Below are positions 37,599-47,551 of a DNA stretch of 64,000 nucleotides, one piece after another. This DNA comes from Haloglomus halophilum (GTDB lineage: Archaea > Halobacteriota > Halobacteria > Halobacteriales > Haloarculaceae), in the NCBI RefSeq assembly GCF_024298885.1, contig NZ_CP101166.1:3471149-3535148 (forward strand). The letters are read 5' to 3'. A model generated the notes under the pieces. The model worked only from the letters and a program-made list of their open reading frames with translations, did not search any database and had not been told where the DNA came from. Positions within the stretch are counted from its first letter, which is position 1. The number at the start of each line of letters is the position of its first letter. The position numbers and the translations under genes were made by a program.

Positions 37599-38993
37599 TC
37601 AGTCTTCGCCGCGGATGCGGGCGGCCACCTGCTTCGCGATGGGGCCGCCGAGCCGTTCCCGGACGCTCCCCAGCAGGCCACCGGGGACGAACAGGACGAA
37701 CGCGACGAACACCAGCCCGATGTAGAGGCTGGCATGGCCGTTGAGGAACGTCTCGATGGCGCCCTGTACGGTCAGCCCCGCGATGTCCGTCGTCAGGACG
37801 GACTCGGGGAGCGTATCCCGGAGGTAGGGCAGGAGGCCGCCGCCGGCGCCCTCCTTCGAGAGGAACTCCCTGACGGTCTCGTCCAGCAGCCGTCCGAACA
37901 GCGGGCCGGCGAGCGTGCCGAACCCACCGATGATGGCCGCCAGCAGCGCGTCGCCGGTGACGAGGAAGAAGAACGCGTTGTCCGGCGAGGCCGAGCGGCG
38001 GAAGCCGGCGAACAGGCCGCCGGCGACGGCCGCGAAGAACCCGCTGACCGCGAACGCGGCCAGCTTGTAGCGGAACGTGTCGTAGCCGATGGCGCGGGCA
38101 CGCTCCTCGTTCTCGCGGATGGCGATGAGCACCCGTCCGAACGGCGAGTGGACGAGTCGCTGGAGCGCGAAGTAACACACCAGCACGACCAGCCCGACCA
38201 TGTAGAACGACACCTCCGTCGACCCCAGCGAGAGCGGGCCCAGCACCACCGAGTCCCCGGTGAGGACCCCGATATCGAGGTTGAGCGGGTCGACGAACGG
38301 CACGCCGACGCTGAAGATAGGCGCGGTGGCGCCCTCGGGGCCGACGACGAACGGCCCGTCGCGCGGGTTGGAGGCCAGGAAACCCCAGTCACGGACGAGC
38401 ACGTAGACGACCTGCGAGACGCCCAGCGTGACCATCGCGAAGTAGACGCCGCTGAGGCGGAAGGAGACGACGCCGATGACCAGCGCCAGCACCGTCGCCA
38501 GCAGGCCACCCAGCACCAGCAACAGCAGGAACGGCGTCGTGTGTGGGACGAGCGGGAGTTTCCCGTTCGCCGCCACGATGACGAAGTACGCGCCGGTGCC
38601 GTAGAAGACGGCGTGGCCGAACGACAGGTAGCCGGTGTACCCGGAGATGAAGTCGAAGCTCATCGCGAACAGCCCGAAGTACAGCACCGCCGTCATCGTC
38701 TCCACGTCCGGCAGGAGCATCACTGCCTCCGCACCGACGGGTGAGGCGACCAGCGCGCTGTGGATGAGCGGGTAGAGCCCCAGCAGCACGATGACGACGA
38801 GATGCGCCACGTGCTCCTCCGCGTAGCGTCGCCACCAGGCCCGCTCCGGCGCGAGGTCGACGGCTTCCGGTGACTCCGGCAGGTCCTTCTCCGCGTCGGT
38901 CGCGGTGCCCGCTCCCTCGACGGGTTCGCCGCCGTCGCCACGGGACTCGATCGAGGACCCGTCGGGACCGCGGTCGGGGTCGCTAATGGCCAC
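37599..38993 (-). CDS. livM: Branched-chain amino acid-type ABC permease LivM (second system)
   Basis: This 464-residue protein has a polar N-terminal extension of about 50 residues and ten helices, with FDFISGYTGYLSFGHAVFYGTGAY near 112 and the coupling loop LIAIRENEERARAIGY typical of LivM. A loop of about 60 residues before the last helix (EFLSKEGAGGGLLPYLRD) is longer than in the first system. It is the last gene of the second Liv operon and overlaps livH by 11 bp. Confidence 0.91.
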   Translation of the reverse strand: MAISDPDRGPDGSSIESRGDGGEPVEGAGTATDAEKDLPESPEAVDLAPERAWWRRYAEEHVAHLVVIVLLGLYPLIHSALVASPVGAEAVMLLPDVETMTAVLYFGLFAMSFDFISGYTGYLSFGHAVFYGTGAYFVIVAANGKLPLVPHTTPFLLLLVLGGLLATVLALVIGVVSFRLSGVYFAMVTLGVSQVVYVLVRDWGFLASNPRDGPFVVGPEGATAPIFSVGVPFVDPLNLDIGVLTGDSVVLGPLSLGSTEVSFYMVGLVVLVCYFALQRLVHSPFGRVLIAIRENEERARAIGYDTFRYKLAAFAVSGFFAAVAGGLFAGFRRSASPDNAFFFLVTGDALLAAIIGGFGTLAGPLFGRLLDETVREFLSKEGAGGGLLPYLRDTLPESVLTTDIAGLTVQGAIETFLNGHASLYIGLVFVAFVLFVPGGLLGSVRERLGGPIAKQVAARIRGED

Positions 38994-40026
38994 CCACCTC
39001 CGCGACGCCGAACAGGCCCTGTGGCCGGACGATGAGCGTGACCACGAGGATGAGGAAGATGAACATCTCCGGGAGACCGGTGAACTCGACGGCGTTGACG
39101 AACCACCAGGTCGTCACCGCGTCGATCATCCCGACGATGAGCGCGGCGACGACCGTTCCCCGGAAGGTGCCGAGGCCGCCGACGATGACGACGACGAACG
39201 CCGGGAGGAGCGTCTCGGCCGCGAGCGGGACGCTGGCACCCCAGACGGGGTCCCACATCAGCAGCGCGCCGGCGATGCCGGCGATACCGGTTCCGAGCGC
39301 GAAGACGGTGGTGAACACCCGGCGCACGTCGATGCCGAGCGCCTCGGTCATCTCGCTGTCCTCGCTGCCGGCGCGAACGACCAGCCCGTACCGCGTCCGG
39401 GTCAGGAACGCCCAGACCGCGGCAACGGTAACGACGCCGAACAGGATTTCGAACAGCGCGAGCCCGCTCACGGTCGTCGAGCCGAGCCTGATGGTCGCTG
39501 TGAGTGGTTCGGGTTTGGTGCCGAGTGCGGCCTGCCACTCGGAGATGGGCTGGAGGCCGTAGAACAGCGTCACGATGCGGACGAGTTCGTCCAGCACCAG
39601 TGTCACGCCGAACGTCAGGAGTATCTGGTAGATGGGCGGGCGGTCGTACAGCGGCCGGATGAGGCCGACCTCGATGACGCCACCGAGCGCCGACAGCGCG
39701 CCGAACACCACCAGCACCGCGACCAGGAAGAACGCGAACCTGGAGACGGTCCCGCTCGCGCCGGTCACGGCCAGCACCATCACCAGTCCCCCGAGGTACG
39801 CGCCGATCATCGTCAGCGATCCGTGGGCGAAGTTGAGCACGCCCATCAGCCCGAAGACGAGGGTGAGGCCGCTGGCGATCATCACGTAGATGGCGGATTT
39901 CGAGAGCCCCCGGACGAACACGCCGACGAGCGTCGACGGCCGGAGGAACTGCCCGAGCGTGTCGATGTACGACACCAGCGGGAGCGTCGCCAGTTCGGCC
40001 AGTAGTGTGGGGACGATGGCGCTCAT
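38983..40026 (-). CDS. livH: Branched-chain amino acid-type ABC permease LivH (second system)
   Basis: This 347-residue permease has eight or nine helices with MIASGLTLVFGLMGVLNFAHG near residue 51 and the loop LVVRAGSEDSEMTEALGI. Its N-terminal 35 residues are longer than in the first LivH. It overlaps livF by 4 bp upstream and livM by 11 bp downstream, so translation is coupled. Confidence 0.91.
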   Translation of the reverse strand: MSAIVPTLLAELATLPLVSYIDTLGQFLRPSTLVGVFVRGLSKSAIYVMIASGLTLVFGLMGVLNFAHGSLTMIGAYLGGLVMVLAVTGASGTVSRFAFFLVAVLVVFGALSALGGVIEVGLIRPLYDRPPIYQILLTFGVTLVLDELVRIVTLFYGLQPISEWQAALGTKPEPLTATIRLGSTTVSGLALFEILFGVVTVAAVWAFLTRTRYGLVVRAGSEDSEMTEALGIDVRRVFTTVFALGTGIAGIAGALLMWDPVWGASVPLAAETLLPAFVVVIVGGLGTFRGTVVAALIVGMIDAVTTWWFVNAVEFTGLPEMFIFLILVVTLIVRPQGLFGVAEVGGH

Positions 40027-40717
40027 GCGCTGAGATACCTCCGGATGCGCTCGTCGTCGGTGACACCGCTGGTTGCCTCGCCGTCCTCGACGACCTGCCC
40101 GTTGTCGAGCAGGTAGAAGCGGTCGGCGAGGTCCATCGCGAGCGGGAGGTTCTGTTCGACCAGCAGCACCGTCGCCTCGCGGGCGGCGTTCTGGACGGCC
40201 TCGGCCACGTCGGAGACGATCTGCGGTGCGAGCCCCTCGCTGGGCTCGTCGATGAGGAGCAGGTCGTTCTCACCGACGAGGCCGCGGGCGATGGCGAGCA
40301 TCTGCTGTTGCCCGCCCGAGAGCGCGCCCGCGTTGGCCTCGCTCCGCTCGGCGAGTGCCGGGAAGGTGTCGAACGCCAGCTCCAGCGCCGTATCCACGTC
40401 GCCGCCCTTCGGTACCGCGACGCGGATGTTCTCGGTGACCGAGAGCTGCGAGAAGACGCGGCGCTCCTCCGGGATCCACCCCACTCCGAGGTCGGCGACC
40501 TCGTGGGTCCGCTTGCCGACCAGTTCCTCACCGCGGTAGGTGATGCTGCCCGAACGCGGAGCCGTCAACTGGAGCACCGACCGGAGCGTCGTGGTCTTGC
40601 CGACGCCGTTGCGCCCGATGAGCGCGACGACCTCGCCGTCCTCGACCTCCAGGGAGACGCCCTCGAGGATGTGGCTCTCGCCGTAGTAGGTGTGGATATC
40701 GTCGATCTCGAGCAGGC

Positions 40718-40721
<4 letters not shown>
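40023..40721 (-). CDS. livF: Branched-chain amino acid-type ABC ATPase LivF (second system)
   Basis: This 232-residue ATPase starts with the LivF-type DIHTYYGESHIL and has Walker A GRNGVGKTT, signature LSGGQQQML and Walker B LLLIDEPSEGLAPQ, ending RRYLSA. It pairs with LivG to power the second Liv importer. The 4-bp overlaps on both sides mark it as part of one operon. Confidence 0.92.
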
Positions 40722-41587
<866 letters not shown>

Positions 41588-41588
41588 G

Positions 41589-42962
41589 CTACAGCTGGCA
41601 GCCCATCTCCGGGCTGTCCTTCGGGATGGTGGTCTCGTCCGCGGGGATGGTCTGGACCGGGTCGCTGGGCTTGATAGCGGCGTCCCAGTTCTCGTTGTCG
41701 TTGGGCACCATGTCCGCGATGGTCATCGCCGAGCGGGCCTGGTTGTTGTACTCCTGGAAGGTGTACGCGTCCTGGCCCTTCGGGGTGTCCGCGACCGTCA
41801 TCCCGGTCAGCTGGGCCTGGATGTCGGCCCCTTCCGTCGACCCGCCGGCCTCGACGGCCTGCACGATGGCCGAGGAGGCGGTGAACGTCCCCGAGGTGAA
41901 CAGGTCCGGGACGATGCCGTAGGCGCTCGTGTAGCTGTCGACGAACGCGCTGTTGATCTCGTTGTCGTACTGGTTCCAGTGGTACCGCGAGGTGAACGGC
42001 CCGAGGTTGGCCTGGCTCAACTTCTCCTTCGTCAGTGGCTTGCCCAGCTCCTTCTGGAGCGTCTGCCCGACGATGCCGGTCGTGATCTGCGTGGCGAAGC
42101 CGCCGAACACCTTGTACGAGTAGTCACCGTTGAGGAAGGTGGTGAACAGCGCCGGGAGCGTCTGCACCGTGAACCCGGCGACGATGCCCTCGGCACCCTC
42201 GCTCTCGGCGTTGTCGAGGGGGCCCTGCCACTCCTTGTAGCCGCGGGGGAAGAACTTCTCCCCGACGATCTCGACGCCGTTGGCCTCCAGCACCGTCCGG
42301 TAGTTGTTGACGACGGCCTTCCCGAAGGAGTAGTCCGCTCCGAACAGGTACACCTTCGAGACGTCGGTGTTGTCGGCGACGTACTTGCCGCCCGAGCGGG
42401 CGTCCATCGCGGTGTTCTCACTGGTACGGAACACCGGCGCGCCACAGGTCTCGCTGTTGGCCGTGATGTCCGCCGACGCGGCGGGCCCGAGCAGCGTCGG
42501 GACGTTCGCCTGCTTCGAGACCGTCGTCGCCACGCGGCTGGCCGACGACGACGAGGTACAGCCGAACAGCAGGTCCACGCTCTCGTTCTTCACGAGGTCC
42601 TGGGCCGCGGACTGTGCGGTGTCGGCCTTCAGTTCGGTGTCGCGGACGATGAGTTCGTAGTCCACGTCGCCGACGGTGGTCGTCTTCGTCCCGGTCGAGG
42701 CCTCGGGGGTGAACTGCTCGTCACCCTTGTAGTTGAGCCCCTGGTAGAAGCCGTACATGGCCTGCTGGCCGTAGTACTTGAGGCTCCCGGAGAGTGGCTG
42801 GAGGACGCCGATCTTGACGGTTCCGCTCACGGACCCGCCCCCGCCACCGCCGCCGTCTCCCCCACCGTCCCCGCCGTCGCCGGTGCAGCCAGCGAGGCCG
42901 CCGATACCTGCTGCTGCCAGTCCAGCCAGCGCCTTGCGTCGTGTGAGTCGTTGTCGTTCCAT
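41589..42962 (-). CDS. ABC transporter substrate-binding lipoprotein (second Liv system)
   Basis: This 457-residue binding protein has a TAT-type signal (TRRKALAGLAAAGIGGLAGC, RR near 8-9, lipid Cys 26), a Gly-rich tether, then the LivK-type fold VKIGVLQPLSGSLKYYGQQ. It heads the second Liv operon and has a cysteine near the C-terminus (MGCQL). The ligand cannot be read. It is only distantly similar to the first binding protein, which suggests different substrates. Confidence 0.88.
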   Translation of the reverse strand: MERQRLTRRKALAGLAAAGIGGLAGCTGDGGDGGGDGGGGGGGSVSGTVKIGVLQPLSGSLKYYGQQAMYGFYQGLNYKGDEQFTPEASTGTKTTTVGDVDYELIVRDTELKADTAQSAAQDLVKNESVDLLFGCTSSSSASRVATTVSKQANVPTLLGPAASADITANSETCGAPVFRTSENTAMDARSGGKYVADNTDVSKVYLFGADYSFGKAVVNNYRTVLEANGVEIVGEKFFPRGYKEWQGPLDNAESEGAEGIVAGFTVQTLPALFTTFLNGDYSYKVFGGFATQITTGIVGQTLQKELGKPLTKEKLSQANLGPFTSRYHWNQYDNEINSAFVDSYTSAYGIVPDLFTSGTFTASSAIVQAVEAGGSTEGADIQAQLTGMTVADTPKGQDAYTFQEYNNQARSAMTIADMVPNDNENWDAAIKPSDPVQTIPADETTIPKDSPEMGCQL

Positions 42963-43092
42963 GGCACTACCCGATACTGTGACCCAACGGGCTTCGCTCC
43001 CCGGGTTAACATATGAACTGACCGGACAGAGACGGCCCGGGGTTCACACGTGAACCCCGCGATACAGGGGGTCCGGGTCGTTATCCGAACCC
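42963..43092. promoter_or_regulatory. Divergent promoter region with a 9-bp perfect palindrome
   Basis: Between the Liv binding-protein gene and the hydrolase gene, GGGGTTCAC (43039-43047) and GTGAACCCC (43050-43058) pair perfectly around AC. An AT-rich CATATGTTAACC (minus) near 43006-43017 is a candidate box A for the Liv operon. The palindrome is a likely operator for one or both genes. Confidence 0.5.
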
Positions 43093-44040
43093 ATGCAGCC
43101 GACTCCGACGACGGTAACGGCAGCCGACGGGACCGACCTGCGGCTCTGGGAGCAGCCCGCGGACGGTGGTGGCGGGAACACGGCGGTCCTCCACGTCCAC
43201 GGCTCCATCACGAACTCGCGGGCACTGTTCGCCCCGCCCGTCGAGGGTGACGACTCCTACTCGTGGCTGGCCGCGACCGCCCGCGAGGGTCGAACCGCGC
43301 TGGCGCTCGATATCCGTGGCTACGGGGACAGCGACCGCCCTCCGGAGCTGGACGACCCACCCGAGGCCAACGACCCGCCGGTGCGCGCACCGACGGCGGC
43401 CCGGGACATCGCCGCGGCGGTCGACGCCGCCACCGACCGGTTCGAGACCGTCCACCTGCTCGGCGTCTCGTGGGGCACGATGACCTGCGGCTACTACCTC
43501 GCCCACCACGCCGACGACGCGCCGGTCGCCTCGCTCACACAGGTCGCGCCCGTCCATCGCCCGCCGTGGAGCTTCGAGGAGGTGACGACGGCGCTCGGGG
43601 TCGATGCCGGGCTGGACGCCTACTACGACCAGACCTACGAGGGCGTTCGCGAGCGCCAGGGCGTCGCCGAGTCAGGCGAGGACCCGCTGTTCGAGGCCGT
43701 CTGGCGCGCGCAGGTCGAGTCCAACCAGGGCGTCGACGACGGGACCTACATCGCCCAGTCGGGGTCGCTGGCCGACACGGCGATGGCCTGTGAGGGCGAG
43801 CCCGTCTACGACGCGGCCGCGGTCGGGGTGCCGGCGCTCGTCCTCCGCGGGACGGACGACGCCATCTCCGTCCGCGAGGACGCGCTCGGCCTCTACGACG
43901 AACTCGGCACGACGGCCGACCGGAAGGAGTACGCCGAACTCGCGGGCGCCGACCACTACGCCATGCACGGCGCGCGCCGTGGAGGGCTGTATGCGGCGGT
44001 CTCGGACTACCACGACCGTGTGGAGCGAGACCTGGACTGA
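43093..44040 (+). CDS. Alpha/beta-hydrolase fold enzyme
   Basis: The 315-residue protein has the oxyanion-hole HG in HVHGSITNSR, nucleophile elbow GVSWGT (Ser about 126), a late Asp in LRGTDDAISVRED, and catalytic His in GADHYAMHG near 290. A cap insertion spans about 160-230. Family members include esterases, haloalkane dehalogenases and acyl hydrolases; the substrate is unknown. It shares a palindromic divergent region with the second Liv operon, so it may act on a related compound. Confidence 0.8.
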   Translation: MQPTPTTVTAADGTDLRLWEQPADGGGGNTAVLHVHGSITNSRALFAPPVEGDDSYSWLAATAREGRTALALDIRGYGDSDRPPELDDPPEANDPPVRAPTAARDIAAAVDAATDRFETVHLLGVSWGTMTCGYYLAHHADDAPVASLTQVAPVHRPPWSFEEVTTALGVDAGLDAYYDQTYEGVRERQGVAESGEDPLFEAVWRAQVESNQGVDDGTYIAQSGSLADTAMACEGEPVYDAAAVGVPALVLRGTDDAISVREDALGLYDELGTTADRKEYAELAGADHYAMHGARRGGLYAAVSDYHDRVERDLD

Positions 44041-44123
44041 GCGGAGGGTGCCCAGTAGTATCGAAGTCCGCCGGATAATCTGTATATGCGCGGAGTAGGG
44101 GCAGAAGGCTCCGAGTGTATTCG

Positions 44124-44831
44124 CTATCCGTCGAGCTCATCCATCGCTTCGACCATCCGGCTGACGGCCTTCTCCTGCCCGCGGCGGAGGCGCTTCGAGA
44201 CGGCTGGTTTCGAGACGCCGAACTCATCGGCGAGGTCACCCAGCGTCGCGCCCCGCGGCGACCGGAAGTAGCCCCGTTCGACGGCCGCCTCCAGCGTCTC
44301 GCGTTCGGTGTCGGTCAGGTCCTGACAGCCCTGGATGAGCGTCATGGCCGCGCCGACGTTCTCGGCGAACCCGGTCACCTCGGTCTCGTTCACCGGGTCC
44401 CGCGCGACCACCTCGAACTCGTTCTCCCGTTCCAGCCCCGCGAGGGCCTGCTCGGCCGTCGAGTCGTGGTCGAAGCCCACGTGCCACAGTTCGCTGCCGG
44501 CCTCGATGTGGAACGGGCCGGTGATGTAGCCGTCGTGGTCGCGGATGGTCCGCATCGCCGCCGTCTCGTCGATGACCGTCCGGATGTGGGCCACGTCGTC
44601 CTGCTTCGAGATGAGGCCGCACTCGCGAAGGCCGTCGTGGCCGCGCAGCACGTCCAGTCCGGCTTCGACGGCGCCGTCGTCATCGCCCTCGACCAGCATC
44701 CGCGTCTCCAGCCACCCCTCACGCCCCCCCTCGAACTCCCAGTTGACCGCCGAGAACGACACCGGCTGTGCCTCGGTGGCAGCGATGAACGGGCAGTCGT
44801 ACTGCTCCATGTCGAGGGTGAGGTCTATCAT
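44124..44831 (-). CDS. HTH_10 (Bat-type) transcriptional regulator
   Basis: This 235-residue regulator has an N-terminal BAT-like sensor domain of about 165 residues (MEQYDCPFIAATEAQPVSF at the start, with a conserved-looking Cys) and a C-terminal HTH_10 domain: LTDTERETLEAAVERGYFRSPRGATLGDLADEFGVSKPAVSKRLRRGQ. Compact proteins of this type are common regulators in Halobacteria; target genes cannot be deduced, but the nearby ABC exporter pair is a candidate. ATG 44829-44831 begins MIDLTLDMEQ. Confidence 0.85.
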   Translation of the reverse strand: MIDLTLDMEQYDCPFIAATEAQPVSFSAVNWEFEGGREGWLETRMLVEGDDDGAVEAGLDVLRGHDGLRECGLISKQDDVAHIRTVIDETAAMRTIRDHDGYITGPFHIEAGSELWHVGFDHDSTAEQALAGLERENEFEVVARDPVNETEVTGFAENVGAAMTLIQGCQDLTDTERETLEAAVERGYFRSPRGATLGDLADEFGVSKPAVSKRLRRGQEKAVSRMVEAMDELDG

Positions 44832-45083
44832 GGTTCTTCCCCGGTCCTGCACGAGTTGCGTTGTCGAGGGACAAAACGGTTGCCCCTGTTGGCGTCCCGC
44901 ACAGTAGCTGCTCGGAACGGCCGTGAGGCCATCTGGCGACAGGAAGGAGCGGTCTGGACGGGTTCCCCCCGACCCGTGTATCAAGCGGTGTGTGACAGGG
45001 CAGGAGACGAGAACGACGAGCGGGGTGCCGGACGCGACCGGACGGAAACCCCTATCGGTGGACCCGACGAACCCCGGTCCAAC

Positions 45084-46058
45084 ATGGTCATCCTCGCGGA
45101 GGAGGTACGTCGGCGGTACGGCGAGACGGTCGCGCTGGACGGGGTCTCGCTGTCGGTCGCCGAGGGCGAGGTGTACGCGCTGGTCGGGCCGAACGGCGCC
45201 GGGAAGACGACGCTCGTCCGCGCCCTGACCGGCACCACCGTCGTCGACGGCCGGGTCGAGGTGCTGGGCGAGGCGCCGGCGGACGTGGACCCCGAACGGG
45301 TGGGACTGCTCCCACAGGAGTTCGACCCCGCCGAGCGACTCACCGCGCGGGAACTGGTCGCCTACTACGCCGGCCTCTACGACGAGGCCCGTGACCCCGA
45401 CGACGTACTCGCGGATGTCGGACTGGCGGGCGCGGATGCCCGGAAGCCGTACGAGGACCTCTCGGGCGGGCAGAAACGCCGGACCTGTGTCGCCACCGCG
45501 CTCGTCAACGACCCCGACGTACTGTTCCTCGACGAGCCGACGACCGGCATCGACCCGGCCGGCCGGCGACAGCTCTGGTCGCTGCTGGCCGACCTCGCGG
45601 ACGGCGGCACGACCATCCTCCTCACCACCCACGACATGGCCGAGGCCGAGGCGCTGGCGGACCGTGTGGGACTGCTCGCCGACGGCCAGCTCGTCGCGGT
45701 GGGGCCGCCAGCGGACCTCGTCGCGGCACACGGCGGCGACAGTCGGCTCGAACTCGATATCCCGGAGGACGCGGAGGGACGGGCCGCGACGGCCCTCGAG
45801 ATGGCCGGCTACCAGCTCGTCCCGGACGAGGCCGCGCTCGCGGTCACCGGCATCGACCCGCGAGAGATCGGCGACGTGGTCGAGGCGCTGGAGGCCGAGG
45901 ACGTGCCGTACGAGGCGATCACGTGGAAGCAGCCCGACCTGGAGGACGTCTACCTCTCGCTGACCGGGACGGAAGTGGCCGCCGGCGGCGAGCCGGTCCC
46001 CCGGCGGCGTGGGCAGGTCCCCGCCGGAGCGTCGTCCCGCCGCGGAGGTGAGCCCTGA
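45084..46058 (+). CDS. ABC exporter ATP-binding protein
   Basis: This 324-residue ATPase shows Walker A GPNGAGKTT near residue 36, signature LSGGQKRRT, Walker B LFLDEPTTGIDPAG and an H-loop TTHDMAEAE. A C-terminal domain of about 100 residues ends in an Arg/Gly-rich tail (RRRGQVPAGASSRRGG). It shares one base with the permease gene start (TGATG at 46056-46060), so they form an exporter. The substrate could be a drug, lipid or protein-linked compound. Confidence 0.92.
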   Translation: MVILAEEVRRRYGETVALDGVSLSVAEGEVYALVGPNGAGKTTLVRALTGTTVVDGRVEVLGEAPADVDPERVGLLPQEFDPAERLTARELVAYYAGLYDEARDPDDVLADVGLAGADARKPYEDLSGGQKRRTCVATALVNDPDVLFLDEPTTGIDPAGRRQLWSLLADLADGGTTILLTTHDMAEAEALADRVGLLADGQLVAVGPPADLVAAHGGDSRLELDIPEDAEGRAATALEMAGYQLVPDEAALAVTGIDPREIGDVVEALEAEDVPYEAITWKQPDLEDVYLSLTGTEVAAGGEPVPRRRGQVPAGASSRRGGEP

Positions 46059-46858
46059 TGGGCGCGCTCGGCCGGGTCGGGAGCGAGGCCACCGCCGCCG
46101 CGAAGGCCTTCCTCCGGCGTCGGACCGCGGTGTTCTTCACGTTCTTCTTCCCCGCCATCATCATCCTCATCTTCGGCGCGCTGGTCCAGACCCAGCCCAC
46201 CGGCGGCGGGCTGTTCACCGAGCCGGCGGGCTACTACGTCCCCGGCTACCTCGCCGTCGTCGTCCTGTTCACGCCGCTCTCGCGGGTGGGGAGCGAGGTC
46301 GCGCGCCACCGCGAGGGCAACCGCTTCGAGAAACTGGCGACGACACCGCTCTCGCGCGCCGAGTGGCTGCTCGCACAGACCATCGTCAACGTCGGCATCA
46401 TCGGCGCCGCCGCCGTCCTCATCCTCGTGCTGGTGGTACTGGTGACGGGCGCGGCCGGGTCGCTGACGCCGTCGCCGCTCCTGCTGCCGTTCATCGCGCT
46501 GGCCGTGGCGCTGTTCTGCGGCCTCGGGGCCATCCTCGGGCGCATCGCGGACTCGCAGGACGGCGTCGTCGCGGCGTCGAACGGTATCGCGCTTCCCCTC
46601 CTCTTCCTCTCGGAGACGTTCGTCCCGCCGGACCTCCTCCCGGCGTGGTTCGCGCCGTACCGGTTCCTGTCGCCGCTCACCTACTTCGCGCGCGGTATCC
46701 GGGAGGCGACGTACCGACCGCCGGGCCAGCTCGCGTCGTTCACCCCGAACGCCAACCCGTTCGAAGCGGGGGGGCCGCTGCTTGAACTGGGGGTGCTGGC
46801 CGTGCTGGCCGTCGCGTTCTTCCTCGCCGGCGCGTACGCGATTCCGACGACCGACTGA
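46058..46858 (+). CDS. ABC-2 type exporter permease
   Basis: This 266-residue permease has six transmembrane helices with the conserved VARHREGNRFEKLATTPLSRAEW region near 90 and FLSETFVPPDLLPAW near 185, as in ABC-2 drug/polysaccharide exporters. It overlaps the ATPase gene by one base, so translation is coupled. Confidence 0.9.
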   Translation: MGALGRVGSEATAAAKAFLRRRTAVFFTFFFPAIIILIFGALVQTQPTGGGLFTEPAGYYVPGYLAVVVLFTPLSRVGSEVARHREGNRFEKLATTPLSRAEWLLAQTIVNVGIIGAAAVLILVLVVLVTGAAGSLTPSPLLLPFIALAVALFCGLGAILGRIADSQDGVVAASNGIALPLLFLSETFVPPDLLPAWFAPYRFLSPLTYFARGIREATYRPPGQLASFTPNANPFEAGGPLLELGVLAVLAVAFFLAGAYAIPTTD

Positions 46859-46959
46859 TACGAGGTTACGTCGCGATCCTCGTGCATTCGTTCCGAACGT
46901 CCGCGGTTATCGACGAATTGCGCCCATAATACAGAAACCTCTCTCGGTCGCTGTGGGAA

Positions 46960-46969
46960 CGTCTTTACC
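46960..46969 (+). promoter_or_regulatory. Box A promoter of the gene at 46992
   Basis: GTCTTTACCC lies about 27 bp before the ATG at 46992. Confidence 0.4.
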
Positions 46970-46991
46970 CACGACCGTCCGATCCGGAGGC

Positions 46992-47411
46992 ATGGACCTC
47001 GCCTCGCTCCCGGCACGGCCGCTGAGTCTGGAGGAGTGTCGCGATCTGGAGAACAGCGGGCGGTTCCGGACGCTCGTTCCGGCGGGCGTCTTCGACCTCT
47101 CGGAGAGCGACCGCCGCCTCGTGCCAGCCGTGGTGTTCGTCACCGAGTCGTCGATCGTCGCCGCCGGGTACGTACTGGCGGCCGACGCGGACGTGGACGC
47201 GGATGCGGACGTGGATATCGACGCCGCGGCCGCCGACGCCACGGCCACGGAGAACGATCCCGGGGGCTGGACGGTCGTCACGGAGCGTCCGGCACCCGAG
47301 GGGAAGGAGGCGCTCGAGGAGCAGGTTCGGGCGGTCGGTGCGGAGCTCCGCGCGTGGGCGGAGGACCAGTCGTGGGCCGAGGACCCCAGCGCCCTGCTCG
47401 ACGCGCTCTGA
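46992..47411 (+). CDS. Hypothetical acidic protein with an Asp-Ala repeat
   Basis: This 139-residue protein has a beta-rich N-terminal domain (LVPAGVFDLSESDRRLVPAVVFV), then a short Asp/Ala repeat ADADVDADADVDID that looks like microsatellite expansion of GCGGAC units (47181-47220), and a helical C-terminus. It does not resemble a family I know. The ATG is immediately preceded by GGAGGC, too close to act as a normal ribosome site. Confidence 0.5.
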   Translation: MDLASLPARPLSLEECRDLENSGRFRTLVPAGVFDLSESDRRLVPAVVFVTESSIVAAGYVLAADADVDADADVDIDAAAADATATENDPGGWTVVTERPAPEGKEALEEQVRAVGAELRAWAEDQSWAEDPSALLDAL

Positions 47412-47522
47412 GCGGGTGGCTCCGTCCCGGCGCCCTCGTCTCGCACGGTCGCGAGCGCGTCCGCGACGGAGTAGCCGAACATGTCCGGGTCGGATTGGAT
47501 TCGGCGAGGTGAGGACTGCACC

Positions 47523-47531
47523 TATATACTC
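47523..47531 (+). promoter_or_regulatory. Box A promoter of the gene at 47552
   Basis: TATATACTC lies about 25 bp upstream of the ATG at 47552 and is a strong TATA match. Confidence 0.5.
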
Positions 47532-47551
47532 GGAACGCCCCAGAATACGTA

